Origin: Pseudomonas putida | GTDB taxonomy: Bacteria; Pseudomonadota; Gammaproteobacteria; Pseudomonadales; Pseudomonadaceae | NCBI GenBank assembly: GCA_029953615.1 | Contig: CP124529.1 | Location: forward strand, 3,968,501-4,032,500 | Direction: 5' to 3' | Length of the DNA: 64,000 bases | Part shown: positions 49,575 to 59,077 of the stretch, in pieces | Layout of the letters: the number at the start of each line of letters is the position of its first letter | Numbering within the stretch: position 1 is the first letter of the stretch | Notes under the pieces: model-generated | Told to the model about the DNA's origin: nothing | What the model saw: the letters and a program-made list of their open reading frames with translations, nothing else | The model's database searches: none | Made by a program: the position numbers and the translations under genes

Positions 49575-50688
49575 TCAGGGGTGGGCTGGGTAGTCGATGT
49601 AGCCTCGCTCGTCGCCACCAAAGAAGGTTGCAGGGTCGGGAGTGTTGAGTTGCAGGCCGTCGCGAATGCGGCGTGGCAAGTCCGGGTTGGCCAGGAACGG
49701 TCGGCCGAAAGCCACCACATCGGCACGGCCTTCGGCAATCGCTTGTTCAGCAGAAGCTGCGTCGTAGCCGCCTGCGAGCACCAGGACACCTTCCCAGGCA
49801 TCGCGCAGCTGCAAGATGATCTCGTCCCAGCGCGGGTCGAAGTTTTCGTCCTTGACGGTGCCGACGACCGCGGGCTCGACCAGGTGCAGGTAGGCCAGGC
49901 CGTAGCGGTTCAGTGACTTGACGATGTAGCTGAAAGTTTCGAAAGGGGTGTCATCACCCATACCCATGAACCGCCCCATCGGGGTGAGGCGCACACCGAC
50001 GCGATCTGCGCCGATCTCTTGCGCCACGGCCTGGACCACCGCCAGCAGCAGGCGCGCCCGATTCTGGTACGAGCCGCCGTAGGGGTCGCTGCGCCGGTTG
50101 CTGTTGCTGTTGATGAACTGGTCGAGCAGGTAGCCGTTGCCGGCGTGGATCTCGACGCCGTCCATGCCCGCCGCCATGGCATTGAGCGCAGCATTACGGT
50201 AATCATCGATGATCGCCGCGATCTCTTCGACTTCCAGGGCGCGCGGGACCGGTACATCGCCCCAGACGCCATTGCCGTCGTGGTCGACGATGAACGTCTT
50301 GCCGGGCGCGGCGATCGCACTCGGTGCAACGGGTAGGCCATGGTCAGGCTGGAAACTGGGGTGCGAAACGCGCCCGACGTGCCACAGCTGCATGAAGATG
50401 CGCCCGTCCTGTGCGTGCACCTTGTCGCTCACCTGCTGCCAGGCTGCGATCTGTTCGGCCGTGTAGATGCCAGGTGTCCAGGCATAACCTTGCCCCTGCC
50501 GGGAGGATTTGTGTGGCTTCGGTGATGATCAAGGCTGCGCTGGCGCGCTGGGCATAATATTCCGCCGCCATTGCCGTCGGGATATCGCCGGGTTGGCCTG
50601 CACGGGAGCGGGTCAGTGGCGCCATGGCGATACGGTGCGGCAGTTGCAAGGCGCCCACGCGAATGGGATTGAACAGATGACGGGCCAT
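49575..50688 (-). pseudogene. Old yellow enzyme family NAD(P)H:flavin oxidoreductase, frameshifted
   Basis: NemA/xenobiotic-reductase type FMN oxidoreductase acting on electrophilic alkenes or nitro compounds. N-terminus [27 protein letters not shown]; substrate-binding HAGNGYLLDQFINSNSNRRSDPYGGS; ends YIDYP. One extra base in a run of four C (50493-50496) shifts the frame; without it the text reads [30 protein letters not shown]. About 370 residues when joined. Confidence 0.85.
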
Positions 50689-50839
50689 TACTCAGTTCCT
50701 TTGCAAGTGGTTTGAATGCGGTTGGCAAGTGCAGCGATAGCGCGGCTGTTTGCTGGATTCAGGTTAATGTCCGGCGCCCCGACTGATAATCAGCACAACC
50801 GGGGCAAGTGCATTGCGCAACTCGCAAAACCCGGCAACC

Positions 50840-51808
50840 TCAAAGCGCCGTTCGCGCTTTACCTCGATACACCCGCAGCACATCAGCCATCACCGACAAT
50901 GCAATTTCGGCGGGGGTCCTGGAGCCGATATCCAGGCCGATGGGCATGTGCAGGCGATCGACATCCGCAGGCGCCAAGCCGCCGATCCGGCGCAATCGCT
51001 CCGCGCGTTTTTCCGAGGTCCGTTTCGAGCCCATGGCACCGATGTAGAAGGCAGGCGTGTGCACGGCCTCCATCAGTGCGAGGTCGTCGATTTTAGGATC
51101 ATGGGTCAGCGCAACCACCGCCGTCGCTTCGTGACAACCGCCGTTGGCGATGTAGATCGAGGGCAGTAGCGGAATCACCGTCACACCTTCGAGCGACAGC
51201 GCGGCCACTTCTTCTCGCGGATCGCAAGCGATCACTTCAAAGCCCAGGGCCCGGGCGAACTGTGCGCAGGCCTCGGCAACTGGTGACAGGCCTGCCAGCA
51301 GCAAGCGCAGTGCCGGACCCAGGGCGATCTCCAGGCGACTTCCCGTGCGCACTACGGTGTCGCTGCCGTCGGTGCGGCTGCGGGTGCTGAACAGGCCGCT
51401 TTCCAGGTCGATCACCCGGGTCAGGCGACGTTGACCGCGCAGTGCGTCGAGCAACTGGCCCAGGTGGGCCCGCCATTCGGCGCTCGGGCGCCTGTGCTCG
51501 ACCAGCACGTCCAGGCTACCGCCACACGGCAGTTGCAAGCGTCTGCGCTGTTCGGCACTGGCGCCGTAGCAGATGACCTGTGCCGGTGCGGCATGCTCGC
51601 CACGGCTGAGCGCCTCGAGAAACGCCTCCTCGACGCAGCCGCCAGACAACGAGCCACTGTGCGCACCGGACTGGATGGCCACCAGCATTGCGCCAGGCGC
51701 GCGCGGTGCCGAACCGAAGGTGGAAAGGACCGTGCACAGCCACACGCTGTGTCCTTCGTCAGCCCAGGCCAGCGCCTGCTCCAGGACCGTCACATCAAGA
51801 TGTTGCAT
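50840..51808 (-). CDS. xdhC: XdhC/CoxI family molybdenum-cofactor maturation protein
   Basis: 322 residues. Binds and sulfurates Moco and hands it to xanthine-dehydrogenase-type enzymes. N-terminal CTVLSTFGSAPRAPGAMLV and SGGCVEEAFL; C-terminal Rossmann part with ALTHDPKIDDLALMEAV and YIGAMGSKRTSEKRAERL. It lies 42 bp downstream of the molybdenum subunit gene, whose product is its probable client. Confidence 0.92.
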   Translation of the reverse strand: MQHLDVTVLEQALAWADEGHSVWLCTVLSTFGSAPRAPGAMLVAIQSGAHSGSLSGGCVEEAFLEALSRGEHAAPAQVICYGASAEQRRRLQLPCGGSLDVLVEHRRPSAEWRAHLGQLLDALRGQRRLTRVIDLESGLFSTRSRTDGSDTVVRTGSRLEIALGPALRLLLAGLSPVAEACAQFARALGFEVIACDPREEVAALSLEGVTVIPLLPSIYIANGGCHEATAVVALTHDPKIDDLALMEAVHTPAFYIGAMGSKRTSEKRAERLRRIGGLAPADVDRLHMPIGLDIGSRTPAEIALSVMADVLRVYRGKARTAL

Positions 51809-51850
51809 TTGCCGTTACCTTTGCAAAACACAGGTTCAAGCGCCGCCGGT

Positions 51851-54073
51851 TCACGCCTTGCGGGTCAGCGGCAGCGCCAGCCGGCGCTGGCCGGTGGCAT
51901 CCGCCACTGCGTTACCCAGGGCTGCCGCCATCGGGCCCTGGACGATTTCGGCTGCACCCAGGAAGGGTTGGCCAGGCTGGTCGATCAGGTGCACTTCCAC
52001 GTGTTTCGGAAGTTGCGGGAAGCGCAGGATCGGATAGCCACTCCAGTCATAGCTGCGTACCCCACCGGGGTCATAACTGACCGCCTCGTAGAGCGTCCAG
52101 CTGCTCGACTGGACGATGCCGCCCTCGACCTGGTTGCGCAGCCCATCGGGATTGACGATCTGCCCGACGTCCACCGCCGTGACCACCCGCTGAATCTCGA
52201 TCTCGCCGGTTTGCGGATGCACCTGGATTTCCACTGCCACCGCGCAGTAGCCCATGATGTTCTTGTAGCGGGCGAAGCCCAGGCCGATGCCCGTGCCCGG
52301 TGCAGACGAACGCCGTGGCCAGGCGAATTCATCGCGGGCCCGTTCGACCACGGCGCGGGCCCTTGGGTCGGTGAGGTGGCTCAGGCGGAACTCGATGGCA
52401 TCCACGCCTGCCTGCGCCGCCAGTTCGTCCAGGCAGGCCTCGATGGCAAACACATTGATGTGGGCACCCAGCGAGCGCATTGCCGAAGTGCGGAACGGCA
52501 TTTCGCTGATGAAGTGCATGTCGATGTCGCTTGCGCCCGTTTGGTACAGCGGGATCGCGTTGCGGTCGCCATCGCCTTCAGGCTGGGCAATCGGCACCGA
52601 TGGCGCCGAGATGAACGGGCGGGCGAGCATGCGCGCGGGCACCAGGCGGCCGGCGTTGGTGATGCGCTCGTTATGCGGCGTGGTCCACAGCTGGTACTGC
52701 CAGTGGTTGATGCGTCCGCTGCTGTCCAGGCTGGCCTCCAGTTCGCTGAGCATGGCCGAGCTGTACGGTTCCCACAGGTTTTCCTGTTCACGCATCCACT
52801 GCACGCGCACCGGCACACCGGGCATGCGCATGGCGATGAGCGCCGCGTCGGCTGCGGCATCATCGGCGCCGTTGTGGCCATAGCATCCGGAGCCTTCGGC
52901 ATGTATGCAGCGTACCGCACTCAGCGGCAGGCCGAGCATTTCGGCGATGCCCGCACGCAGCGGGAACACACCCTGGGTGTGGGTCCAGACGGTCAACGTA
53001 CCGTCCGTGAACCAGGCCAGCGAACAGGAGGGGCCGATGGAACCGTGCATCAGGTACTGTTTGGTGACGCGCGCCCGATAGGTCTTGCCACTTGAAGGCG
53101 TCGGCTGGCCTTCGTGCTGGATGGGGTAGCGCCTGGATTGCAACTTGGGCAGCAGTTGGTGGATAACGGCCTGGTCCGGAATCACCTCGCCAGTGGTCCA
53201 CCTCGCCGCCGCGTAGCCCGCCCGCATTGCCTTGATCGCTTGCCATTCATCCTTGGCCACCACGGCGAGATAGTTGCCATCCTCGACCACCTTGACGACG
53301 CCCGGCAGGCGTTCAATTGCCTGGCTATCGAAGCCGATGAGCGTGCAGCCCGGCCTTGGTGGCCGGATCACCCGGGCATGGAGCATGCCCGGCAGCCGCA
53401 TGTCCTGCACGAACGCCGCGCCACCGCTGACCTTGGCCGGAATATCCAGGCGTGGGATGGCGTGGCCGATGAGCTTGAACTGCGCAGGTGAAATGTCCGG
53501 CGAGCTGGCCTTGGCATATTGATGCAAGTCCACGCCTGCCACCGCCTCGGCATAGCTCATGCGGGCGCCGGACGGGGCCGTGATCATCGCATCGCCTGTG
53601 TGCAGCGACGACACTTCCACGCCCCAGTGCCTGGCGGCTGATTCCATCAGCATCTGCCGCACCTGCGCAGCGGCGTTGAACAGCGCCGTGCCACTGTCGA
53701 AAATGGTATGGCTGCCGGCCGTGTAGCCTTCGTTCGGCGTCAGCGCCGTGTCCGCCGTGAGGAAAGTGACCGCTGCCGGCGAGACGTCCAGCCGCTCGGC
53801 GGCGATCTGCAACAGCGCGGTCTTTACCCCGGTGCCCAGTTCCACCTTGCCGGTATACACGGTAACGCCTTCGACGCCGACCCTGATCCACGCGTCGAGG
53901 TACGGGTTGGTGCGCAGGCTGCCTGGCAGGTCCGGGGCGAGCACGACAGTACCGAGGGTATCCACCTCGGTATCGGCCAGCGCCTTGCGGGCGGCCGGCA
54001 TCAGCGCGAATGCCATCAGCAGGCTGCCGCCCTGCAGGAACGCGCGGCGACCGAACTCAGTTGTGAACGACAT
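51851..54073 (-). CDS. Molybdopterin-binding subunit of a periplasmic hydroxylase (IorB-like)
   Basis: About 740 residues, xanthine oxidase family, like isoquinoline 1-oxidoreductase beta. An N-terminal Tat signal (FGRRAFLQGGSLLMAFALMPAA) implies export as a folded complex. The C-terminal LGAAEIVQGP carries the catalytic Glu of the family. The start at 54073 (MSFTTEF) is preferred over 54082; both overlap the FeS-subunit gene. It acts with the FeS subunit and the cytochrome c; the substrate (an N-heterocycle or aldehyde) cannot be told. Confidence 0.9.
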   Translation of the reverse strand: MSFTTEFGRRAFLQGGSLLMAFALMPAARKALADTEVDTLGTVVLAPDLPGSLRTNPYLDAWIRVGVEGVTVYTGKVELGTGVKTALLQIAAERLDVSPAAVTFLTADTALTPNEGYTAGSHTIFDSGTALFNAAAQVRQMLMESAARHWGVEVSSLHTGDAMITAPSGARMSYAEAVAGVDLHQYAKASSPDISPAQFKLIGHAIPRLDIPAKVSGGAAFVQDMRLPGMLHARVIRPPRPGCTLIGFDSQAIERLPGVVKVVEDGNYLAVVAKDEWQAIKAMRAGYAAARWTTGEVIPDQAVIHQLLPKLQSRRYPIQHEGQPTPSSGKTYRARVTKQYLMHGSIGPSCSLAWFTDGTLTVWTHTQGVFPLRAGIAEMLGLPLSAVRCIHAEGSGCYGHNGADDAAADAALIAMRMPGVPVRVQWMREQENLWEPYSSAMLSELEASLDSSGRINHWQYQLWTTPHNERITNAGRLVPARMLARPFISAPSVPIAQPEGDGDRNAIPLYQTGASDIDMHFISEMPFRTSAMRSLGAHINVFAIEACLDELAAQAGVDAIEFRLSHLTDPRARAVVERARDEFAWPRRSSAPGTGIGLGFARYKNIMGYCAVAVEIQVHPQTGEIEIQRVVTAVDVGQIVNPDGLRNQVEGGIVQSSSWTLYEAVSYDPGGVRSYDWSGYPILRFPQLPKHVEVHLIDQPGQPFLGAAEIVQGPMAAALGNAVADATGQRRLALPLTRKA

Positions 54074-54539
54074 GCAGGCCACCGTTTTCGACGACGCGGG
54101 TGATCGCTTCGATGATTCGCAGATGCGTGCCGCAGCGACACAGGTTGGTGGCCATGTGCGCGCGGATGGTGGCTACGTCGGGCTGCGGATTGTGCTCCAG
54201 CAGGGCCTGGGCGCGCATGATCATCCCGGCGATGCAGTAGCCACATTGCGCGGCCTGGGTATCGATGAAGGCTTGTTGCAGCGGGCCTGGCCGTTCAGGC
54301 GTGCCCAGGCTCTCGACGGTGCGCACGTTGCGGCCTTGCATGCCGGCACACGGGGTCACGCAGGAGAATACCGGCTGGTCGTCGACGATGACGGTACAGG
54401 CACCGCACTGGCCCAGCCCGCAGCCATACTTGGCGCCGTTGAGTTCCAGGTGGTTGCGCAAGGCATAGAGCAGCGGCATATCCGGATCGATATCCAGGCT
54501 GTGCAGCTTGCCGTTGACTGTAAGGTTCACGTTGCTCAT
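54057..54539 (-). CDS. (2Fe-2S) subunit of a periplasmic hydroxylase (IorA-like)
   Basis: 160 residues. A plant-type ferredoxin domain (YGCGLGQCGACTVIVDD) and a C-terminal helical [2Fe-2S] domain (QCGYCIAGMI ... NLCRCGTH). It passes electrons from the molybdenum site to the cytochrome. The start ATG at 54539 overlaps the cytochrome stop by 4 bp. It has no signal of its own and is probably carried out by the Tat signal of its partner. Confidence 0.94.
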   Translation of the reverse strand: MSNVNLTVNGKLHSLDIDPDMPLLYALRNHLELNGAKYGCGLGQCGACTVIVDDQPVFSCVTPCAGMQGRNVRTVESLGTPERPGPLQQAFIDTQAAQCGYCIAGMIMRAQALLEHNPQPDVATIRAHMATNLCRCGTHLRIIEAITRVVENGGLHVVHN

Positions 54540-55804
54540 GGGGTCTCCTCGCGCAGAGCCTGAATAGTCGAATGCAAATCCGGCCACGGCCGTTCTGGGG
54601 CGGCTTGGCCACGGACGAAGTCCGCCAGGGCGGCGAGCTGCTGGTCGCTCAGGCTGGCCGCGAACGGCGGCATCGCCGGGCCTGGCTCACCGGGTGTGGG
54701 GGCGATGCCTTCCAGTACCGTCTTGATGAAGTTGCGTGGCGCAGGGGCCTGCACCGAGGACGTCACCGTCAGCGCTGGCCTGCCGTCGATACTGCGCATC
54801 GGTGCGCCTGCACCATGGCAGCCTGCGCATGCGGCCTGGAACAGATCACCGCCCAGGCTGGACGATTCGGCCGAGGCCACAGCTTTTGTCTCGAGCGTGG
54901 CTGGTTGATGAGAGGAGGCCGGCAAACTCAGCAGATATTCCGCCATGGCTTCGACATCGCTCCGAGGCAGCCGCGCGAGTTCCTGGCTGACCGGGCGCAT
55001 GGGGCCGGCGGCGGTGCCATGGCCGTCGACGACTTTGGCTTGCAGGTAATCCACCAGCTGGGCTTGGGTCCAGGGCGTTTCGCGCCTGGCCAGGCCGAGC
55101 AGGGAAGGGGCCTCCCAGCCGTCAACCACTCCACCGGCAAGCGCCTGGCCCGTTTTCTCGGCACCGAGCAGGTTCAAAGGGGTATGGCATCCGCCGCAGT
55201 GGCCCGCGCCTTCGACCAGATAGCGGCCACGGTTCCACTGTGGGGACGCCTGCGCTGTCGGCACGAACGGCGCTGAATGCAGGAACAGCAGATTCCAGCC
55301 CGCAACCAGCGGGCGAAGGTTCCTCGGGAATTTCATGCGGTTGGGGGTTGCCGGCTGGTGCACCGGAGGCCCGCTCATCAGGTAGGCGTAGGCGTCCGCC
55401 AGGTCCTGATCGTCGAGTAACCGGTAATGCGTGTACGGGAAGGCCGGGTAGAGGAAGTGCCCATCGCGGGAAACCCCGTCGCGCATGGCTCGCTGGAACG
55501 CTTCGAGTGGCCACTTGCCGATACCGGTCTGCGCGTCAGGCGTGATGTTGGTGCTGTACAGCGTGCCAAACGGCGTCACCAGTGGCAGGCCGCCCGCCAG
55601 GTACTTGCCGCCAGGGCGCGTATGGCAGACCGCGCAGTCGCCGGCGGTGACGACCTGGGCACCGCGCGCAATCTGTGCGGGTTCGAATACCATGGGCCGC
55701 TCGATAGGGTCGATTGCCGGTCGCCACATCAACCCGAACGCTGCGGCTACCCCGCCCACGCCCAGCGCAATAGCTGCCAATGCCCAACGCTTCCTGTGCG
55801 ACAT
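54536..55804 (-). CDS. Tri-haem cytochrome c, electron acceptor of the molybdenum hydroxylase
   Basis: 422 residues. An N-terminal anchor or signal (ALAAIALGVGGVAAAFGLMW) and three haem c sites: CAVCH (about 57), CGGCH (about 205) and CAGCH (about 330). It resembles the cytochrome subunits of membrane alcohol dehydrogenases and of nicotinate/isoquinoline dehydrogenases. First gene of the cytochrome-FeS-Mo-XdhC operon. Confidence 0.93.
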   Translation of the reverse strand: MSHRKRWALAAIALGVGGVAAAFGLMWRPAIDPIERPMVFEPAQIARGAQVVTAGDCAVCHTRPGGKYLAGGLPLVTPFGTLYSTNITPDAQTGIGKWPLEAFQRAMRDGVSRDGHFLYPAFPYTHYRLLDDQDLADAYAYLMSGPPVHQPATPNRMKFPRNLRPLVAGWNLLFLHSAPFVPTAQASPQWNRGRYLVEGAGHCGGCHTPLNLLGAEKTGQALAGGVVDGWEAPSLLGLARRETPWTQAQLVDYLQAKVVDGHGTAAGPMRPVSQELARLPRSDVEAMAEYLLSLPASSHQPATLETKAVASAESSSLGGDLFQAACAGCHGAGAPMRSIDGRPALTVTSSVQAPAPRNFIKTVLEGIAPTPGEPGPAMPPFAASLSDQQLAALADFVRGQAAPERPWPDLHSTIQALREETP

Positions 55805-56079
55805 CGATACCCACCTCGTTCTGCGCCTTTAGCAACCAGCAACTCCCGGTATTGCCGGATGCCGATCAGTTCAGGGCGAGCCTAAAGGACCACGGCTGGT
55901 GCGGGTATGGGTCGCTCGCGCAAGGCAGCTTTGCTCATTACGCAAGGCTGGCAGCGCGTGTTCGATAGCACGTCTGTTCAATCTCGAGGCCGGGCAGGTG
56001 GCTATGCTGCAGGCTGATGCAACCTCGACTGGTGATGCCACCAGCTTCCTTCACGGATATCTTCGACAGGGGTCGGTCA

Positions 56080-56982
56080 ATGGACAAGTTTCTCGCCTTG
56101 AGCATGTTCGTAGAGACGGTACGTTGCGGTGGCTACTCCGCCGCCGCCCGCAAGCTTGGCGTGGCAACATCGTCCGTGGCGCGTCAGGTTGCAGCACTGG
56201 AGGCGGAGCTGGGCACCACGCTGATTACCCGCAGCACACGCCAGAACCGCCTGACCGACCTGGGCCAAGCCTATTTCGACAACGCGGTGGGCATTCTCGA
56301 TGCGCTCGCTGCAGCCGATGGCATGGTTACCGACAGGGGCAGCGAAGCGAAAGGCAAGCTGCGGGTCAGTGTGCCGGTGGAGTTCGGCCGACGCTTGATC
56401 TCTCCCCACCTGGGGCGGTTTCTGGCGAGCCATCCGGAGCTGGAGGTCAGCCTCAACCTCAGCGACGAGCGGGTGGACCTTTACAAGGACCGAATCGACC
56501 TGACCGTGCGCCTGGGGTCGACCGTCTCCAGCGAAGATGTGATCTGCACCACCATCGGTCATTTCCAGCGCTGGCTGGTGGCCAGCCCGGCCTACCTGGA
56601 GCGGCACGGTGCGCCGACGCAACCGAGCGAACTCACCCGGCATTCCTGCATGCGCTTCGATTACGGCGGGCCAATGCGCGACTGGCTGTTCGAGGTGGCT
56701 GACGAGACGGTGCCCGTCGCGGTGCAGGGCCGGATGCAGAGCAACAATGCCGACATTCTCAGGCAGGCAGCGGTCGCCGGGCAGGGCATTGCGCTGCTGG
56801 CCGACTGGCTGGTTGCCGAGGATGTGCAACAGGGCCGGCTCACCCGCTTGCTGCCTGAATACGAAGTGAACCCGATGTCAGTCAATGCCTCGATCAATAT
56901 CGTCTACCTGCCAATCAATCGCGCCTCGACGCGTATCAGGGCCTTTGCGCATTTCATGAAAGAGTTGGTCAGTGTTGCCTAG
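56080..56982 (+). CDS. LysR family regulator divergent from the molybdenum hydroxylase operon
   Basis: 300 residues. HTH (LALSMFVETVRCGGYSAAARKLGVATSSVARQVAALE) and a substrate-binding domain. The start at 56080 (MDKFLALSMF) has ACAGGGG upstream. Transcribed away from the cytochrome gene across 275 bp, so it probably controls that operon. CrgA-like subgroup. Confidence 0.9.
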   Translation: MDKFLALSMFVETVRCGGYSAAARKLGVATSSVARQVAALEAELGTTLITRSTRQNRLTDLGQAYFDNAVGILDALAAADGMVTDRGSEAKGKLRVSVPVEFGRRLISPHLGRFLASHPELEVSLNLSDERVDLYKDRIDLTVRLGSTVSSEDVICTTIGHFQRWLVASPAYLERHGAPTQPSELTRHSCMRFDYGGPMRDWLFEVADETVPVAVQGRMQSNNADILRQAAVAGQGIALLADWLVAEDVQQGRLTRLLPEYEVNPMSVNASINIVYLPINRASTRIRAFAHFMKELVSVA

Positions 56983-57078
56983 CGACATTGCGCAACGCTC
57001 TATTGCGTACTGTGTGGCTTCTGCCTGTGCAACTGACGCCGTACTCTGGGCTGAACTACCTTACTCAGGGCCTGGACC

Positions 57079-57702
57079 ATGCACATTCCCCCGCTCCTGG
57101 CATTCGACTTTCTTGACCCTTGGAGCTGGGTGGCGCTGCGCCGGCTTGCGCTCGCGATGAGCCAGGCAGGGCAACCACTGAACGTCACCTTTCAACCCTG
57201 CCGCTCGCCATTGAGCCGTGCCGCTGCTGGCATGGCCTACCACGACTTTCTCGAGCGTCGCTTTGGCACCCAGTCGCTGACCCAGCAATCCCTGGTGGCT
57301 GCGCAGATGCGCCAGCTCGGCATTGAACCGGTGTTCAGCCAGATCGTTCGCCTGCCCGACACGCGCCCCGCGCTTGCCGCTGTACTGTGGCTGCAGCGTA
57401 GCGGGAAACCCGCTCATCACTTTGTGGAAAGTGCGTTTGAGGCCTTGTATTGCCATGGCCAGGACATTGGTGATCCGGCGGTTCTGGAACAGCTGCTGCA
57501 GCGGGAACAAGTACCTCTGGGCGAAGTCGTTCAATTCATGCACAGCGATACGTTCAGTGAGGAACTGCAGGCCGCCGAAGCCACGGCTGCGGCTTGGGCG
57601 GGACGCGTGATCCCATCTTTGCGCATCAACGGTACGGTGGTATTCGGTGCGCAGACACCGAGTGTTCTGGCGCCGATGCTTGGTTTCTTCAGTGCTCAGT
57701 AA
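57079..57702 (+). CDS. DsbA-family thioredoxin-fold protein without CXXC
   Basis: 207 residues of the DsbA/FrnE/HCCA-isomerase group. The segment that usually holds the active site reads FDFLDPWSWVALRR, with no cysteine. The cis-Pro loop is kept (VIPSLRING). It is more likely a glutathione-dependent isomerase or binding protein than an oxidoreductase. It follows the LysR gene by 96 bp. Confidence 0.75.
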   Translation: MHIPPLLAFDFLDPWSWVALRRLALAMSQAGQPLNVTFQPCRSPLSRAAAGMAYHDFLERRFGTQSLTQQSLVAAQMRQLGIEPVFSQIVRLPDTRPALAAVLWLQRSGKPAHHFVESAFEALYCHGQDIGDPAVLEQLLQREQVPLGEVVQFMHSDTFSEELQAAEATAAAWAGRVIPSLRINGTVVFGAQTPSVLAPMLGFFSAQ

Positions 57703-57869
57703 GGAGTGAATTGTCCATCAAGGCAATCAAGGACTGGGTGTGGCCCTGTTCATCAGTTTTGCAATCCTTGTTGCACGGTTAGTACAGGGGATTGCGATTG
57801 GTCGCCAGTGGCCGCTATCGGACCCATAGCGGTCTTTTGCCGAGGACAGCAATCGGCCAAAAGCGGACT

Positions 57870-58118
57870 GATTACCGGCAGAGTGGTGCGGCTGGGGGCA
57901 TGCAGGGTACCGCTCGCCTACTCGGGCAAATGGCTGGTGCTGTCATCATGACACTGCTCTTTAACCTGCTTCCCGCCAACTCTGCGCCTCAGTTTGCCCT
58001 TTGCACGGGAGCCTCATTGAACTTACTCGCTGCCCTTGTAAGCACGCTGCAAGGCATGCCTAAAGCACCAGTTTCTAACAAATGCACTGAATCCCAAAAC
58101 ATCGATTTTCATCGTTAG
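57870..58118 (+). pseudogene. MFS transporter 3' remnant (and other debris)
   Basis: The frame reads SGAAGGMQGTARLLGQMAGAVIM ... NLLAALVSTLQG, which resembles the last TM helices of DHA2-type MFS transporters. The rest of the gene is missing. Upstream (57730-57800), a frame reading VALFISFAILVARLVQG may be another piece. At 58155-58229, MQIAYGVFISVAHITWF resembles a LysE-type exporter end. Apart from these and a small hairpin (CCGCTAT/ATAGCGG, 57812-57832), 57703-58369 holds nothing I can identify. Confidence 0.5.
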
Positions 58119-58369
58119 CGTGTCATAGATGTAGTTCGACCCGAGACAGCTTTGCCCATGCAAATTGCCTACGGTGTATTCATTTCAGTAGCCCATATCA
58201 CCTGGTTCGCTGGCGTTGCGACATAACGACCAAGCGTCGAAATCGTGGTCAATGCACAGAGGGCCGATCCATAGCTGGCAGCTTAGGGTTGATAGCAGCC
58301 GTTCGCGTATGGCCGCTGTCGACCCTTCCAGTTCAAACATGTCAGTAAAGGAAAGCCTCTTAGCCTCAG

Positions 58370-58867
58370 CTACTTCCGCTTGAAGGCTTCACGACGAGAC
58401 TCGCGTTCGTGAAGGAAACGATCGCTGATCAGCGCTTCCAAGTCCTTGCGTTCCACAGGGTCGCCGCAGTGAGGACAAACGCTGGCCACACCCACATCAT
58501 GGCCGCAGGCGCGGTGCACGAAATGCACGGCCAACCCCTCATCCGGATTCTTGCACCACTTCTCGCCCCAGGCGCGTAGTGCGTAGATCACAGGATAGAA
58601 GTCCCGGCCCTTATTGGTCAGATGATATTCGTAGCGCAGCGGCTTCTCGCTGTAGGGCCGGCGTTCGACCAGGCCTTTCGCCTCCAGCGCTTTCAGGCGC
58701 GAAGTCAGCATCTGGGGCGTAGCGGTGGTCTGGATCTGCATTTCCTCGAAGCGTGTCGCGCCCATGTACAGCTCACGCAGGACCAAAATGGTCCATTTGT
58801 CGCCCACCGAATCCAGCGAGCGTGCCACCGGGCACACCGTATCGCTTGTCTCGTCCTGCATCGCCAT
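58370..58867 (-). CDS. HxlR family transcriptional regulator
   Basis: 165 residues. Winged HTH of HxlR type (CPVARSLDSVGDKWTILVLRELYMGATRFEEMQ ... LTSRLKALEAKGLVERR) with the conserved Cys near the N-terminus. The C-terminus has a zinc-ribbon-like CGHD...CPHCG. The start at 58867 (MAMQDET) fits the family. It is divergent from the cysteine hydrolase-MFS operon, with two dyads in between. Confidence 0.9.
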   Translation of the reverse strand: MAMQDETSDTVCPVARSLDSVGDKWTILVLRELYMGATRFEEMQIQTTATPQMLTSRLKALEAKGLVERRPYSEKPLRYEYHLTNKGRDFYPVIYALRAWGEKWCKNPDEGLAVHFVHRACGHDVGVASVCPHCGDPVERKDLEALISDRFLHERESRREAFKRK

Positions 58868-58888
58868 CACGCTGTTTTCTCCGTAGAA

Positions 58889-58905
58889 ACTATTGTTTTC
58901 ATAGT
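58889..58905. promoter_or_regulatory. HxlR operator candidate 1
   Basis: ACTATTGTTTTCATAGT, an imperfect dyad 22 bp before the hxlR start. It shares ACTAT...TTTTCATAGT with the second dyad 76 bp away. Confidence 0.6.
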
Positions 58906-58959
58906 AACGCAGCGAGGATAACGATGTCCCATGGATCAACCCTCGAAGTCTCATTTTTG

Positions 58960-58986
58960 TTGACACTATGATTTTCATAGTTAACA
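58960..58986 (+). promoter_or_regulatory. HxlR operator candidate 2 within the hydrolase promoter
   Basis: ACTATGA-TTT-TCATAGT (58965-58981) is a perfect 7-3-7 palindrome. It starts at the last base of a perfect -35 (TTGACA, 58960-58965) and runs to a weak -10 (TTAACA/AACATG), so a bound regulator would block the promoter. Confidence 0.7.
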
Positions 58987-59077
58987 TGAGGCCTGTGCGG
59001 CTTACGCTGTAGCAGTGGGGCAGTTGCCGCTATGGCAAACGTCCCGGAACGCCTCTCTGTTCACCTGGAGCACCATC

